A stretch of DNA of 64,000 nucleotides from Lachnospiraceae bacterium UBA4364. Its GTDB lineage: Bacteria > Bacillota > Clostridia > Lachnospirales > Lachnospiraceae. Shown here piece by piece: positions 32,975 through 41,841 of this stretch; the stretch's first letter is position 1, and each line of letters opens with the position of its first letter. The stretch lies in contig DGSK01000001.1 of the NCBI GenBank assembly GCA_002393955.1, forward strand, positions 62,001 through 126,000, in the 5' to 3' direction. A program made the translations under genes and the position numbers. Under the pieces are notes generated by a model. That model did not search any database and was not told the origin of the DNA. It was given only the letters and a program-made list of their open reading frames with translations.

Positions 32975-34879
32975 ATGTTCTGTACCAAATGTGGCAAAGA
33001 GATAGATGACAGTGCAAAGTTCTGCTCCGGGTGCGGAGCAGCTGTGCCTGCAGAACCTGATAATACATCCCTCGATGAAGACAAAACAATTATACTCCCC
33101 ATTAGCCATGCCAGCACTGATCCTGCATCCAAAAAAGAAGAGCAGGCTGTCACAAAGAAAAGCATAAGGCCCATATTTATCATCGCTATCGCAGGTGCAG
33201 GCGTGGCAGTATTCTTTATTCTTATTTTTTCTATAATTGGCGTGGCCATTTATAACAGTCCCCAGAGGAAGTATGAGCGGCAGCTTTCCCTGGGAGCAAA
33301 ATACCTTGATGAACTTGACTACGAAAAGGCTATTGCAGTTTACAAGGCTATGCTCGAGATAGACCCCAAAAATGAAGAAGTACTGGAGCTGCTGGAAAAT
33401 GCTTATATAGCCTGGGCCGAGTCAGAACCGGAAAATGCTGAAGTCATATATAACGAGGCAATCGCATATATGGATTCCTTTGAAGGCGACAGTTCCGATG
33501 CCATGCAGGCAGAATTCCAGGAGCGTATCAGCCAGATCAGCACATCAGGCCAGACCGGAACAGCAGACGAAAATATGCCGGCAGAAAACAGCAGTTATAA
33601 TCTTGGTATAACGGTAGTTTCTGCCAGCAGCGAGGACAGCATCCCCGGTGCTGAAGTAATCCTTCGTTCAGAAGATGGTTCAGATTCATTCACAAAAGAG
33701 ACCGGAAACGGCGGAGAGGCAGAGTTTGACAGTCTCAGTCCCGGCATATATACAGCCACGATAAGTGCTGACGGTTATAACAGCCGGGATATTGAGATTA
33801 ATGCCGGCTCTGATGAGAACATTCTTGTAGCATTAGCTCCGGCAATGAGCGGAGATGATACCTGCGTACTATTGGAGTGGGACGGCACAATGGATGTAGA
33901 TCTCTGCGCCTTTAATGCAAATTTACAGGAATATATTGATTCTGCTCACGTGGCAGACAGTGAGAATGATGTTTTTTTGTATGACATAAACAGCGCAGAT
34001 GAAGGATATGAGCTTCTGTACATGCACAATATCAGTGCTGAAAATGTAAGGAGCATATATGTGCTTGACCGTATGGCAGCACAGAACGGCACGTCATCAG
34101 CAATGGAAGCTTACGGAGTCCGCATATTTGTCTACACTTCTGACGGAGAAATATACAGAAGCAGCGCGGACAGTTCTGAAAATGCCCCGTTATGGTCACC
34201 CTGCTATATTTATGCCGGCAGTGTCTATGAGCTTTCAGATTATATCTATGATCTGACGGACTACAAGTGGGCAAGCCTGAACGAGGAAGACCAGGTTGTG
34301 GACCGTGGCATTCCGGAATCAGAATGGAAGCAGGCATATTATAACGAAATTAAGGATATGGCCAACTATGAAATTGACTCCATCGCACTTGGATATATCG
34401 ATAATGATAATGTGCCGGAACTGATCATGCAATACGACTATATGGACACTGAAATATTTTCATATAAAAACGGAAACGTATACAAGGTTGAGGGCGATGG
34501 CTGTGGCGGTACATATTTTATTGCCGGTACAGGCAAAATAATGTATCACTGTCAGGGTGGAGATTACGGCGGTGAAGATTATGTGTTATACACGTTGTCA
34601 GACCGTGGATTTACACTGAATGCTGAGGGGGCCACATACCGTTCTATCCCTGCATACGAAGGGAGTGATGCCCCGTACGGGAATTATGACTGGGTATTGG
34701 CATCATATGATGATGAAATCGGAGAAATATATGAAGCATATTACTGGAAGAACATGTCATATCCTTCATCTGATGCTTTCAAGGCTGCCATGAATAAGGA
34801 TTTTGATTTCAGTAAAACTTCCGGCTATTCCAGGACTTTTAACAGTTATAATGATCTGGTGAAATATCTTTCTGAATAA
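32975..34879 (+). CDS. Zinc-ribbon, transmembrane, TPR protein with carboxypeptidase-regulatory-like domain
   Basis: 634 residues. Zinc ribbon 'CTKCGKEIDDSAKFCSGCG' at 3-21, transmembrane helix about 67-92, and TPR starting 'ERQLSLGAKYLDELDYEKAIAVYKAMLEIDPK'. Then a CnaB-like/carboxypeptidase-regulatory-like fold (about 210-285, 'SIPGAEVILRSEDGSDSFTKE'), the shared beta domain ('VLLEWDGTMDVDLCAF'), and one W-K-x-A-Y/Y-I-D-x-D-x-x-P-E-L module (about 450-520). It has the same order as the truncated gene at the left edge and the 37307 gene. The start codon opens the zinc ribbon, with GGGAGG upstream at 32957-32962. Probable membrane sensor with an outside ligand domain (inference). Confidence 0.85.
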   Translation: MFCTKCGKEIDDSAKFCSGCGAAVPAEPDNTSLDEDKTIILPISHASTDPASKKEEQAVTKKSIRPIFIIAIAGAGVAVFFILIFSIIGVAIYNSPQRKYERQLSLGAKYLDELDYEKAIAVYKAMLEIDPKNEEVLELLENAYIAWAESEPENAEVIYNEAIAYMDSFEGDSSDAMQAEFQERISQISTSGQTGTADENMPAENSSYNLGITVVSASSEDSIPGAEVILRSEDGSDSFTKETGNGGEAEFDSLSPGIYTATISADGYNSRDIEINAGSDENILVALAPAMSGDDTCVLLEWDGTMDVDLCAFNANLQEYIDSAHVADSENDVFLYDINSADEGYELLYMHNISAENVRSIYVLDRMAAQNGTSSAMEAYGVRIFVYTSDGEIYRSSADSSENAPLWSPCYIYAGSVYELSDYIYDLTDYKWASLNEEDQVVDRGIPESEWKQAYYNEIKDMANYEIDSIALGYIDNDNVPELIMQYDYMDTEIFSYKNGNVYKVEGDGCGGTYFIAGTGKIMYHCQGGDYGGEDYVLYTLSDRGFTLNAEGATYRSIPAYEGSDAPYGNYDWVLASYDDEIGEIYEAYYWKNMSYPSSDAFKAAMNKDFDFSKTSGYSRTFNSYNDLVKYLSE

Positions 34880-34944
34880 ATGCATTTTATCTGTTTATGA
34901 GTCGCTGGAAGATCCAGTGTACTAAAATGAACAAGCATATGCAT

Positions 34945-35008
34945 TCCATCCCATTTAAATGCACGTCTGTCGGATAATGTAAATATGCGAGGGAATATGT
35001 AGTATATT
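34945..35008 (+). promoter_or_regulatory. Direct-repeat operator and promoter of the 35108 effector operon
   Basis: TCCATC at 34945-34950 and TCTGTC at 34966-34971 are 21 bases apart, with ATTTAAA between them. TATATT is at 35003-35008, again 32 bases beyond the repeat. The sequence aligns without gaps over 28 bases with the 29735 site. A second possible -10 (TATAAT 35052-35057) lies downstream. The remaining gene-free bases 34880-35107 show nothing else. Confidence 0.6.
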
Positions 35009-35107
35009 AAGATTGGAACAAATGGTTAGGGTATTATACAGAAATATAAGGTATAATAACCAGTAGAAATGATGGTGTATCCATCATTAGAACAACAGGA
35101 GAAAGAT

Positions 35108-36529
35108 ATGGGATACAATAGCGGAAATGCGGCAGATTTTCACGTGTATACCGGATTGCTCAGGGATGCCGACGAACGGATGGAAGCCATTTCAAAACAG
35201 ATGGATTCCATCAATGAAGAACTGAGGCAGGTCAAACGCACCCTGGCACCATACAGGATAATCAGCCGTACAAGACTGACATTTGCACAGTATGACCTTG
35301 CTGCGCAAAGCAGATGCTGTGAGGTCATGGGAGGAAAGCTTTCTGCTGCAGCGAGATTATACGAAAGGACCGATGACAGGGCTGCAGGGAAAAACGTATG
35401 GAACTGGCACGATATCATAGATGATTATTTTGATACTATCGGCCCCGGCGGCGTAGCAAGCATAATCCCCATAATAGGACCGACTCCCGGCGGCGGATCT
35501 GGCGGCGGCGGAGGTGGCAGCTGGGGAGATGAGGAAAAGCAGCAGGGCTGGACCTGGGATTTCTTTAACAATAAACCCAAGGATGAGCATAAATTCGGAG
35601 AGGGCGGTTTTGATTTTAAGGACCACTATTACGATGACGGCAAAAATAACGGGTTAAGCCAGAAAATCCATGATTTTAACGATGCCCACAAGGAAGACCT
35701 GGATATACCATTCCGCGGAAATAATATCAACGGGAAGTATATCAACGGCGTCAAAATAGATCCAAATGACGAGGCTGCCAACAAACAGTTTGACGAACTG
35801 ACAGATGAAAACGGTAAATTCAAAGGCGTAGATGTCAAGCTTTATTCATCAGGCGTGGGAACTGAGAATTCACTGATACGCGGCGACGGACTGCTGGGAG
35901 ACGAAAAGGGCAGCCATCTATCCGGACAGGTAAGGGTCGGTAACTTTGACGCAAACGCAGGCTGGTATGCAGGAATCTTAGGATTAGGCGGAACAGCCGG
36001 AGTAAGCCTTTCGCTACTTCACCTGGCAGGTGAAGCCCAGGCCGGAAATGATATGCTTGGCGCTTATGTAAAAGGTGACGTGGATGTACTTAAGGGCGAG
36101 CTGAAAGCTGACGGTTCTGTCGGTCTGTTTGATGCCAACGGCAAATTCAGCCCAAATGCACATGTGGGCGGTTCTGCAGAAGCCCTGCTCGCAGAAGCCT
36201 CGGCAACAGGCGGCGTCAAGGTTGCAGGCACCGATATCGGTGTCAAGGGCAGCGTAAATGTAGGTATCGGTGCGCACGCAGACCTCGGTTTCAAGGACTG
36301 GAAGTTCACGGCAGATATCGGTGCATCCATCGGTGTAGGAGTCGGCGTTTCAGTAGAAGTTGATCTTTCCGGAACAGTTGAGGCAATAGCCGGTGCTGCA
36401 GATTCTGTAATAAGCGTAGCCGGAGATGTACTGGAAGGCACAGGGGAGTTTATAGGAAATGCCGCCGAGGATGTAGGTAATTTCTTCGGAAGCGTAGGCG
36501 ACGGTGTCGCCAACTTCTTTGGATGGTAG
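35108..36529 (+). CDS. Effector-like protein: N-terminal export module, Gly linker, glycine-rich repetitive C-terminus
   Basis: 473 residues from ATG 35108, chosen because AGGAGAAAG (35097-35105) precedes it; an in-frame ATG at 35069 has no ribosome site. Residues about 5-95 ('AADFHVYTGLLRDADERM' to 'ARLYERTDDRAAGKN') are the shared helical module. A Gly-rich hinge (about 120-140) follows, then a polar section and a C-terminal 200-residue stretch of Gly/Ala/Val-rich alternating segments ('GSVNVGIGAHADLGF', 'GASIGVGVGVSVEVDLSG') ending in 'VGNFFGSVGDGVANFFGW'. Glycine-zipper-like, membrane-active character is possible. Two DUF4176 genes follow. No immunity gene is recognised unless one of them serves. 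Confidence 0.8.
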   Translation: MGYNSGNAADFHVYTGLLRDADERMEAISKQMDSINEELRQVKRTLAPYRIISRTRLTFAQYDLAAQSRCCEVMGGKLSAAARLYERTDDRAAGKNVWNWHDIIDDYFDTIGPGGVASIIPIIGPTPGGGSGGGGGGSWGDEEKQQGWTWDFFNNKPKDEHKFGEGGFDFKDHYYDDGKNNGLSQKIHDFNDAHKEDLDIPFRGNNINGKYINGVKIDPNDEAANKQFDELTDENGKFKGVDVKLYSSGVGTENSLIRGDGLLGDEKGSHLSGQVRVGNFDANAGWYAGILGLGGTAGVSLSLLHLAGEAQAGNDMLGAYVKGDVDVLKGELKADGSVGLFDANGKFSPNAHVGGSAEALLAEASATGGVKVAGTDIGVKGSVNVGIGAHADLGFKDWKFTADIGASIGVGVGVSVEVDLSGTVEAIAGAADSVISVAGDVLEGTGEFIGNAAEDVGNFFGSVGDGVANFFGW

Positions 36530-36570
36530 CGCAGTAATATAGATACGAACACATATTTAAGGAGGAAAAA

Positions 36571-36870
36571 ATGGATTTCGAATTATTACCGATAGGCACA
36601 GTGGTGGAACTGAAAAACTCAGATATTCCGGTGATGATCAGCGGATACCTTTCAGTAAACAGAGAAAACAAGGATAAGGTATGGGATTATTCGGGCTTTG
36701 TGTTCCCGGTGGGATATTCAAAAGATGATGATATTTTAAGTTTCGACCATGCTCAGATCACTAATATCATTGCATACGGATACAAGGATATCCAGGAAAT
36801 GCACTTCGTGGCTCAGGTGGCCGAAATGAGGAAGGCAGTCCTTGAAAAGACAAAGAAGGAGGAAGAGTAA
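36571..36870 (+). CDS. DUF4176 family protein, first copy
   Basis: 99 residues starting 'MDFELLPIGTVVELKNSDIPVMISGYL', the DUF4176 signature (LLPIGTVV...K...MI.G). This small cytosolic family is recurrently encoded next to T7SSb LXG-type effectors and is thought to help their export; I recall this association but no residue-level role. It lies 42 bases after the effector gene with AGGAGG. A helical tail ('HFVAQVAEMRKAVLEKTKKEE') closes the protein. Confidence 0.85.
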   Translation: MDFELLPIGTVVELKNSDIPVMISGYLSVNRENKDKVWDYSGFVFPVGYSKDDDILSFDHAQITNIIAYGYKDIQEMHFVAQVAEMRKAVLEKTKKEEE

Positions 36871-36872
36871 TA

Positions 36873-37169
36873 ATGTTTTCATATGACAGAGTATTACCTA
36901 TAGGTTCAGTTGTATTTCTTAAAGGTGCAGAGCAGCGTGTTATGATCCTCGGTTATCAGCGTATGTCCGCAAACACTGCTGACAAGACCATATATGATTA
37001 CTGCGGATGTCCTTATCCCCAGGGGTTCCTCAGTGCTGAGAAAACCGCCATTTTCAACCATGACATGATCGACAGGATCATCTCTGTCGGGCTTCAGAAT
37101 GAAGCATATGACAAGCTGGCAGATAAGGTGCGTGAAATAATTGCCGAAAGGGAAAATCCCGAAGAATAA
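36873..37169 (+). CDS. DUF4176 family protein, second copy
   Basis: 98 residues, a diverged paralogue of the preceding gene: 'VLPIGSVVFLKGAEQRVMILGYQ', 'YDYCGCPYPQGFL', helical end 'KLADKVREIIAERENPEE'. The two genes are separated by two bases and the second ribosome site, AAGGAGGAAGAG, lies inside the first gene. Two copies may form a heterodimer or serve two parts of the effector. A terminator follows at 37229. Confidence 0.85.
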   Translation: MFSYDRVLPIGSVVFLKGAEQRVMILGYQRMSANTADKTIYDYCGCPYPQGFLSAEKTAIFNHDMIDRIISVGLQNEAYDKLADKVREIIAERENPEE

Positions 37170-37228
37170 CTGCTGGTTTTTTGTAAAAAAACGAGAGGTA
37201 ATGTACAGTTAAATTTTCAAAAAATAAA

Positions 37229-37263
37229 ACAAAAAGTGCTGTATAACGGCACTTTTTGTTTGT
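37229..37263 (+). terminator. Intrinsic terminator after the DUF4176 pair
   Basis: An 11-bp perfect stem (ACAAAAAGTGC 37229-37239, GCACTTTTTGT 37249-37259) has a nine-base loop and a T-rich right arm. It closes the 35108-36571-36873 operon. Confidence 0.75.
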
Positions 37264-37306
37264 ATAATACTGTTTGGAAATGTATTTATAATGTGAGGAT
37301 GTGGAT

Positions 37307-39259
37307 ATGTTTTGTACTAACTGCGGAAAAGAAATAGCTGACGGTTCCAGGTTCTGTTCCGGATGCGGAACACCTTTATCCAACGACCAGCAGGAGATGA
37401 TTCCGGATAAAAATGAAGAACCGGCTAAAACAGAAAGTGCAACCATTTCCATCTTCGGAAATTTTGATCAGGGCACCAAGCATGATATTACTGCTAATCT
37501 TACGGATACACAGGCATCTGATGATTTAAACAATTCCGAAACAGCCCGCGACACTGCTAAAAGTCCGTCAGCTCCGGCCCGTATCGTGACCAAAAAGAAC
37601 ACTCTGCTGCCGCTGCTTATTGGCGGGGCGGCAATACTTTTTGTTGCCCTTATCGTACTTATAGTCACCGGTGTGCTGGTTTTTGGCAGTCCTAAATTTA
37701 GATATGAAAGACAGCTTTCACTCGGTAACAAATACCTGGACGAAATGGATTATGAACGAGCAATTGCATCATATGAAGCTGCCATTGAGATAGATCCAAA
37801 GAATCCCGAAGCATATAAAGCCCTCGCCGAACTCTATATCGCTATGAATGATACAGAATCAGCAGCTGCGGTTTTACAGACCGGTATCAATGAAACTGGG
37901 GATGATGGTCTTAACACACTCCTTGCCAGTACCGTGAACACAGCCGGAACTGATGCTTCAGCAGCTACCGACAGCGGCACCGGCGAAGAAAACCAGCAGC
38001 CCGCAAGCATAGAATTTATGGTCACAGCCGCTAACGGAAACGGTGCGATAGCCAATGCTGAAATCGAAATAAATTCAGGCGATGAAAAAGCCGGCACGGG
38101 AACAACGGATGGTTCTGGTAAATTCACAATCCAGCTTGACCCGGCTGTACAATATACCGTCATCTGCCGTGCTGAAGGATATTACACAAGGGCATTTGAT
38201 ATACAGGGCAAAGACAGCTGCGTAATCGCCATGGTGCAGGAGATAGACACCGAAGATGCATATGTTCTCCTGGACTGGAACGGCAGCCAGAATCTTGATT
38301 TCTGCGTATTTGACGCTGATATAAAAGAATATACGAATATTGCCCATCCCATGGACAGCAACGGAAATTTCCTGTTTGCTGATAACGGCTCAGATAACGG
38401 TTTTGAAATGATCTGCATAAGGGATTATAACGCCGAGAGAGTACGCAGTTTTTACGTTGCGGACAGGGATGCTACAGATTCTGGCAAATCATCATCAATG
38501 GAAGCTGACGGTGTCTCTGTTTATGTATTTACTCATGACGGCCTTGTATGGAACGGGAAAGCAGACAGCTCCAAGTCTGAACCTTTATGGTATCCGATGT
38601 ATATATATGCAGGCGACGTATATGCTGACGATATTTATATCAGTGACCTGAGCGACCAGGCATGGACCAGCTTTGATCCCGCGGAACAGACTCCGGGGCT
38701 GGCTGAAATCTGGAAGTCCGGCTATGCTGATATCGTTAAAAAATACGAGGCTGAAAATCCGGCATACTCTGAGTATGATAATAATTTATACGCACTTATT
38801 TATCTGAATGATGACAGCATCCCCGAACTTGTCACAGACCACTGCGGATACCATTGTGAAGTCTATTCCCTTGTAAACGGAAAGTGCGAAGAGATATACA
38901 GTTTCGGATACGGTGCCGGGGGACGTGCCGGCAGCTCATATCTGGAGAGGACCGGGTATATTTCAGATTCTGATAACGATTATGCCGGCTCAAGAACATA
39001 CGTATCCCAGTTCTTCTTCGACGGCAGCACGGTATATGAAACCACCCCGTCGATGTATGTTGATCATTTCGTGGACCGCAACAACAACGACTATCCGGAC
39101 AGTGACGAAATTGATTTCGATAATCCCCATTATTTTGTAGATAAAACAGAGGTCAGCGAGGAAGAATATGCTTCATACCTTACTGACGAAGAAGGCGAAT
39201 GGCATAGTATAAACGGTGACGCGCCATTTGATGAAATTTTAGATAAATTGGCATTTTAA
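37307..39259 (+). CDS. Zinc-ribbon, transmembrane, TPR protein with CnaB-like and PEL-module ectodomain
   Basis: 650 residues from ATG 37307; the in-frame GTG at 37301 is rejected because paralogues begin MFC and GAGGA (37295-37299) is well placed for 37307. Zinc ribbon 'CTNCGKEIADGSRFCSGCG' at 3-21, Thr/Ser-rich linker, transmembrane helix about 98-124, and TPR 'ERQLSLGNKYLDEMDYERAIASYEAAIEIDPK'. A CnaB-like fold (about 225-300), the shared 'VLLDWNGSQNLDFCVF' beta domain, and a W-K/PEL module ('LIYLNDDSIPEL') follow. This is the closest paralogue of the truncated left-edge gene. Confidence 0.86.
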   Translation: MFCTNCGKEIADGSRFCSGCGTPLSNDQQEMIPDKNEEPAKTESATISIFGNFDQGTKHDITANLTDTQASDDLNNSETARDTAKSPSAPARIVTKKNTLLPLLIGGAAILFVALIVLIVTGVLVFGSPKFRYERQLSLGNKYLDEMDYERAIASYEAAIEIDPKNPEAYKALAELYIAMNDTESAAAVLQTGINETGDDGLNTLLASTVNTAGTDASAATDSGTGEENQQPASIEFMVTAANGNGAIANAEIEINSGDEKAGTGTTDGSGKFTIQLDPAVQYTVICRAEGYYTRAFDIQGKDSCVIAMVQEIDTEDAYVLLDWNGSQNLDFCVFDADIKEYTNIAHPMDSNGNFLFADNGSDNGFEMICIRDYNAERVRSFYVADRDATDSGKSSSMEADGVSVYVFTHDGLVWNGKADSSKSEPLWYPMYIYAGDVYADDIYISDLSDQAWTSFDPAEQTPGLAEIWKSGYADIVKKYEAENPAYSEYDNNLYALIYLNDDSIPELVTDHCGYHCEVYSLVNGKCEEIYSFGYGAGGRAGSSYLERTGYISDSDNDYAGSRTYVSQFFFDGSTVYETTPSMYVDHFVDRNNNDYPDSDEIDFDNPHYFVDKTEVSEEEYASYLTDEEGEWHSINGDAPFDEILDKLAF

Positions 39260-39282
39260 AGTAAATTTAAAGGATTTTGCTT

Positions 39283-40749
39283 ATGTTTTGCTGGAAATGC
39301 GGGCATGAACTGAAAAACTGGATACATTACTGTCCGATGTGCGGTGCACCGGCTAGTATTTCTGATGCAGAAAAGGCCAATAGTGCAGCGGACCCCATAA
39401 AGGCAAATTATCCCATGGCACTGCCCTGGAATACCATCCTTGCCGGACAGTATCTTATTGAAAATGTCCTTGGTCAGGGCGGTTTCGGCATAACATATCT
39501 TGCAATGGACCATAAGAACCGGAGAAAGGTCGCAATAAAAGAGTTTTTCCCCGAGGGGCTTGCAACACGTATGGGCAAAACTACCGTGAGCCCTTTTACA
39601 GGAGAACGTGGGGATAATTTCGAATACGGCCGGGAATGCTTCCTTCAGGAAGCTGAGACCATGGCACAGTTTAACGGCTGTACAGGAATTGTATGCGTAC
39701 ATACATACTTTGAAGAATACGGAACAGCCTATTATGTCATGGATTATATAGAAGGCGTAAGCCTTGATGCATATATGAAAAGCCATGGCGGCAGGCTTGC
39801 TGTAGACGAAGCAAAGGCGCTGCTTTTCCCTGTAATGGAAGCCCTTGCTGTCGTTCACAGCAAAGGTGTTGTCCACAGGGATGTTGCGCCGGATAACATA
39901 CTTGTCTCAAATAATGGAAATGTGAAACTGCTGGATTTCGGTGCGGCAAGATACAGCCTGGGAGACAGAAGCAGAAGCCTGGATGTAGTCCTTAAACATG
40001 GATATGCACCGAAAGAACAGTATACAAGGCGAAGCAGGCAGGGCCCTTATACTGACGTATATGCCCTGGGGGCAACTTTTTATTATGTGATAACAGGAAA
40101 GTGCCCGCCTGATTCAATAGAACGTATTGATGATGACAGGCTGATCCCGCCTTCTGCCTTAGGGATAAATATAAGCAGGCGTGATGAGGAAGTTCTCCTT
40201 ACTGCCCTCAGGATCAATTCCAATGACCGTTATCCTAATATGATAGAATTCATGAAGGCTCTGAATCCGGCACCATTTACAAAAATGCGTTTTGCAGTGC
40301 CTTCCGGCAATGATACGGTTATCATACCTCAGCAGGCACAGCCGCATCAGAAACAGCCTCCAAAGACACCCGGGCAGCCATCCAGATATAAAACATCCAT
40401 TGTCAAAAAGGAAGAATCTGCTCCGGTCCAGGATACGAAAGCTCGTATACTGGAGGAGGAGAAGAAAAAATGCCGCTATGCAATCGATGACCTCCGTAAG
40501 AAGATTGTTAAAGAACAGAAGCGCGACAGGTCATCCCTGTTCCGTAAAAAGAAGATATGTTCAGATGCATTGTTTATTATATGGAAAAATGATGTCGAAA
40601 AGAACCTAAAGGGATACATCGCATCCAATAACGATATTGCATGGGAAGTGTTCTTAATCCTTCCTTGTCGGTCCAGCTGTGATGTTATAAAATCATTGAA
40701 CCGCAGAGCCGGAGAACAGATTGAAAAGAAATACAATGACCTGGCCTGA
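39283..40749 (+). CDS. Soluble Ser/Thr kinase with N-terminal zinc ribbon
   Basis: 488 residues from ATG 39283 (TTG 39277 rejected; AAAGGA 39269-39274 fits). Zinc ribbon 'CWKCGHELKNWIHYCPMCG' at 3-21; kinase domain about 50-320: 'VLGQGGFGITYLA', 'VAIKEFFPEG', 'HRDVAPDNILV', 'DFGAARYS'. The usual Lys after HRD is Ala here. It is closely similar to the kinase domain of the 24980 protein but has no membrane helix or ectodomain. The C-terminal 100 residues are basic and helical ('EEEKKKCRYAIDDLRKK'), of unknown role. It may phosphorylate zinc-ribbon receptor tails or FHA-docking proteins (inference). Confidence 0.87.
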   Translation: MFCWKCGHELKNWIHYCPMCGAPASISDAEKANSAADPIKANYPMALPWNTILAGQYLIENVLGQGGFGITYLAMDHKNRRKVAIKEFFPEGLATRMGKTTVSPFTGERGDNFEYGRECFLQEAETMAQFNGCTGIVCVHTYFEEYGTAYYVMDYIEGVSLDAYMKSHGGRLAVDEAKALLFPVMEALAVVHSKGVVHRDVAPDNILVSNNGNVKLLDFGAARYSLGDRSRSLDVVLKHGYAPKEQYTRRSRQGPYTDVYALGATFYYVITGKCPPDSIERIDDDRLIPPSALGINISRRDEEVLLTALRINSNDRYPNMIEFMKALNPAPFTKMRFAVPSGNDTVIIPQQAQPHQKQPPKTPGQPSRYKTSIVKKEESAPVQDTKARILEEEKKKCRYAIDDLRKKIVKEQKRDRSSLFRKKKICSDALFIIWKNDVEKNLKGYIASNNDIAWEVFLILPCRSSCDVIKSLNRRAGEQIEKKYNDLA

Positions 40750-40834
40750 ATTTTTTGATATATATGTGACAGAGTATATGTAATGCAAAAAGATACTGTA
40801 AATATAAGTTATTCAAAAAAAAGGAGGCAAATCA

Positions 40835-41824
40835 ATGAAATGTAATAAATGTGGAACAGAATTAACGGACGATGCCGCTTTCTGCTATAACTGCGGTAAC
40901 CAGGTGGGACCGGTGCAGCCAGTCCAAGGCTCCGCTCCGGTGCGGGTGACAACCCCTCACGCTGAACCCCGTATAAGAAAACAGTTTTTAAAACCGCTGG
41001 GGATAAAAGACTGTCCTGTCATTTTTAAAAACTGCATGATTGTAGACCGCCCCGACGGAAGCGGCGAGGTTGATTTCAGCGCTGAAATCAGCAATATGTC
41101 TGCTAAGGAAATAGAGGCAATCTACTTTGAACTGAAAGGCCTCGATGTCCTTAACGAAGAAAAATGCAATATCAAGGACATCTGTTTTCTTGACATGTGC
41201 ATAAAACAGGGCACACAGCAGCTGCTTCCTGAGGCAATAAAACTTCCCGATAAAACTATCCGCAGAATAAGAATGATCATCCGCCATGTATGCTTCACTG
41301 ATGAAAGCATATGGAGTTATGACGGAAACGAGCCCCTTTCCTGGATAGATGATGATGAAACCACAAAGACAGAAATGGCCGTCAGAAGCGAGCCAGCCTC
41401 CGTGAATGAACCGGAAAAAACAGACGAAGTTAAAATTACAGAAAGCAGCAGCGAAGATGCCGCTTCCGAAGAAAACATCCGGGTCAAAGAAGCAGATACA
41501 GAAATTATGAAAGAAGAAACTAAAGAATCCGCGGGAGATTTAAAAGAAATCACTGCCGAGACTGAAAACGCTGATGCGAAAAAAGAGACAAGCGGATCAG
41601 ATATAAACACATCTTCACCTGATTTTTCGGAAATCGACGCAACGATCATGCTGCCTCGTAACAGGTCAGCTATATCAGGGCCATTTTTCGACAATAAGGA
41701 ATTATCTGACAACAGAGTAACTGAAAAAAAAGAAGAGAAAAAAGAAAAACTGACATGCAAGTACTGCGGGACAGAACTTAACGATGATGATATGTTCTGC
41801 TTCAACTGCGGCAAAAAAATATAA
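40835..41824 (+). CDS. Cytosolic protein with zinc ribbons at both ends
   Basis: 329 residues, no signal or membrane segment. N-terminal ribbon 'CNKCGTELTDDAAFCYNCG' (3-21) and C-terminal ribbon 'CKYCGTELNDDDMFCFNCG' (last 22 residues) frame a beta-rich domain (about 50-165, 'PVIFKNCMIVDRPDGSGEVDFSAEI') and a long Glu/Ser/Thr-rich disordered region. The disordered part contains 'DATIMLPRN', which fits a kinase-substrate/FHA-docking type motif (compare T-x-x-L). It starts an operon with the kinase at 41842, 17 bases downstream. Perhaps an adaptor or substrate of the kinases. I do not recognise the central domain. Confidence 0.8.
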   Translation: MKCNKCGTELTDDAAFCYNCGNQVGPVQPVQGSAPVRVTTPHAEPRIRKQFLKPLGIKDCPVIFKNCMIVDRPDGSGEVDFSAEISNMSAKEIEAIYFELKGLDVLNEEKCNIKDICFLDMCIKQGTQQLLPEAIKLPDKTIRRIRMIIRHVCFTDESIWSYDGNEPLSWIDDDETTKTEMAVRSEPASVNEPEKTDEVKITESSSEDAASEENIRVKEADTEIMKEETKESAGDLKEITAETENADAKKETSGSDINTSSPDFSEIDATIMLPRNRSAISGPFFDNKELSDNRVTEKKEEKKEKLTCKYCGTELNDDDMFCFNCGKKI

Positions 41825-41841
41825 AAAAGGATCGGTCTGCA

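Noticed and set aside
29833..36529. Classical LXG toxins
   Set aside because: The N-terminal modules are only about 90 residues and lack the Leu-x-Gly turn and the roughly 200-residue length of LXG domains.
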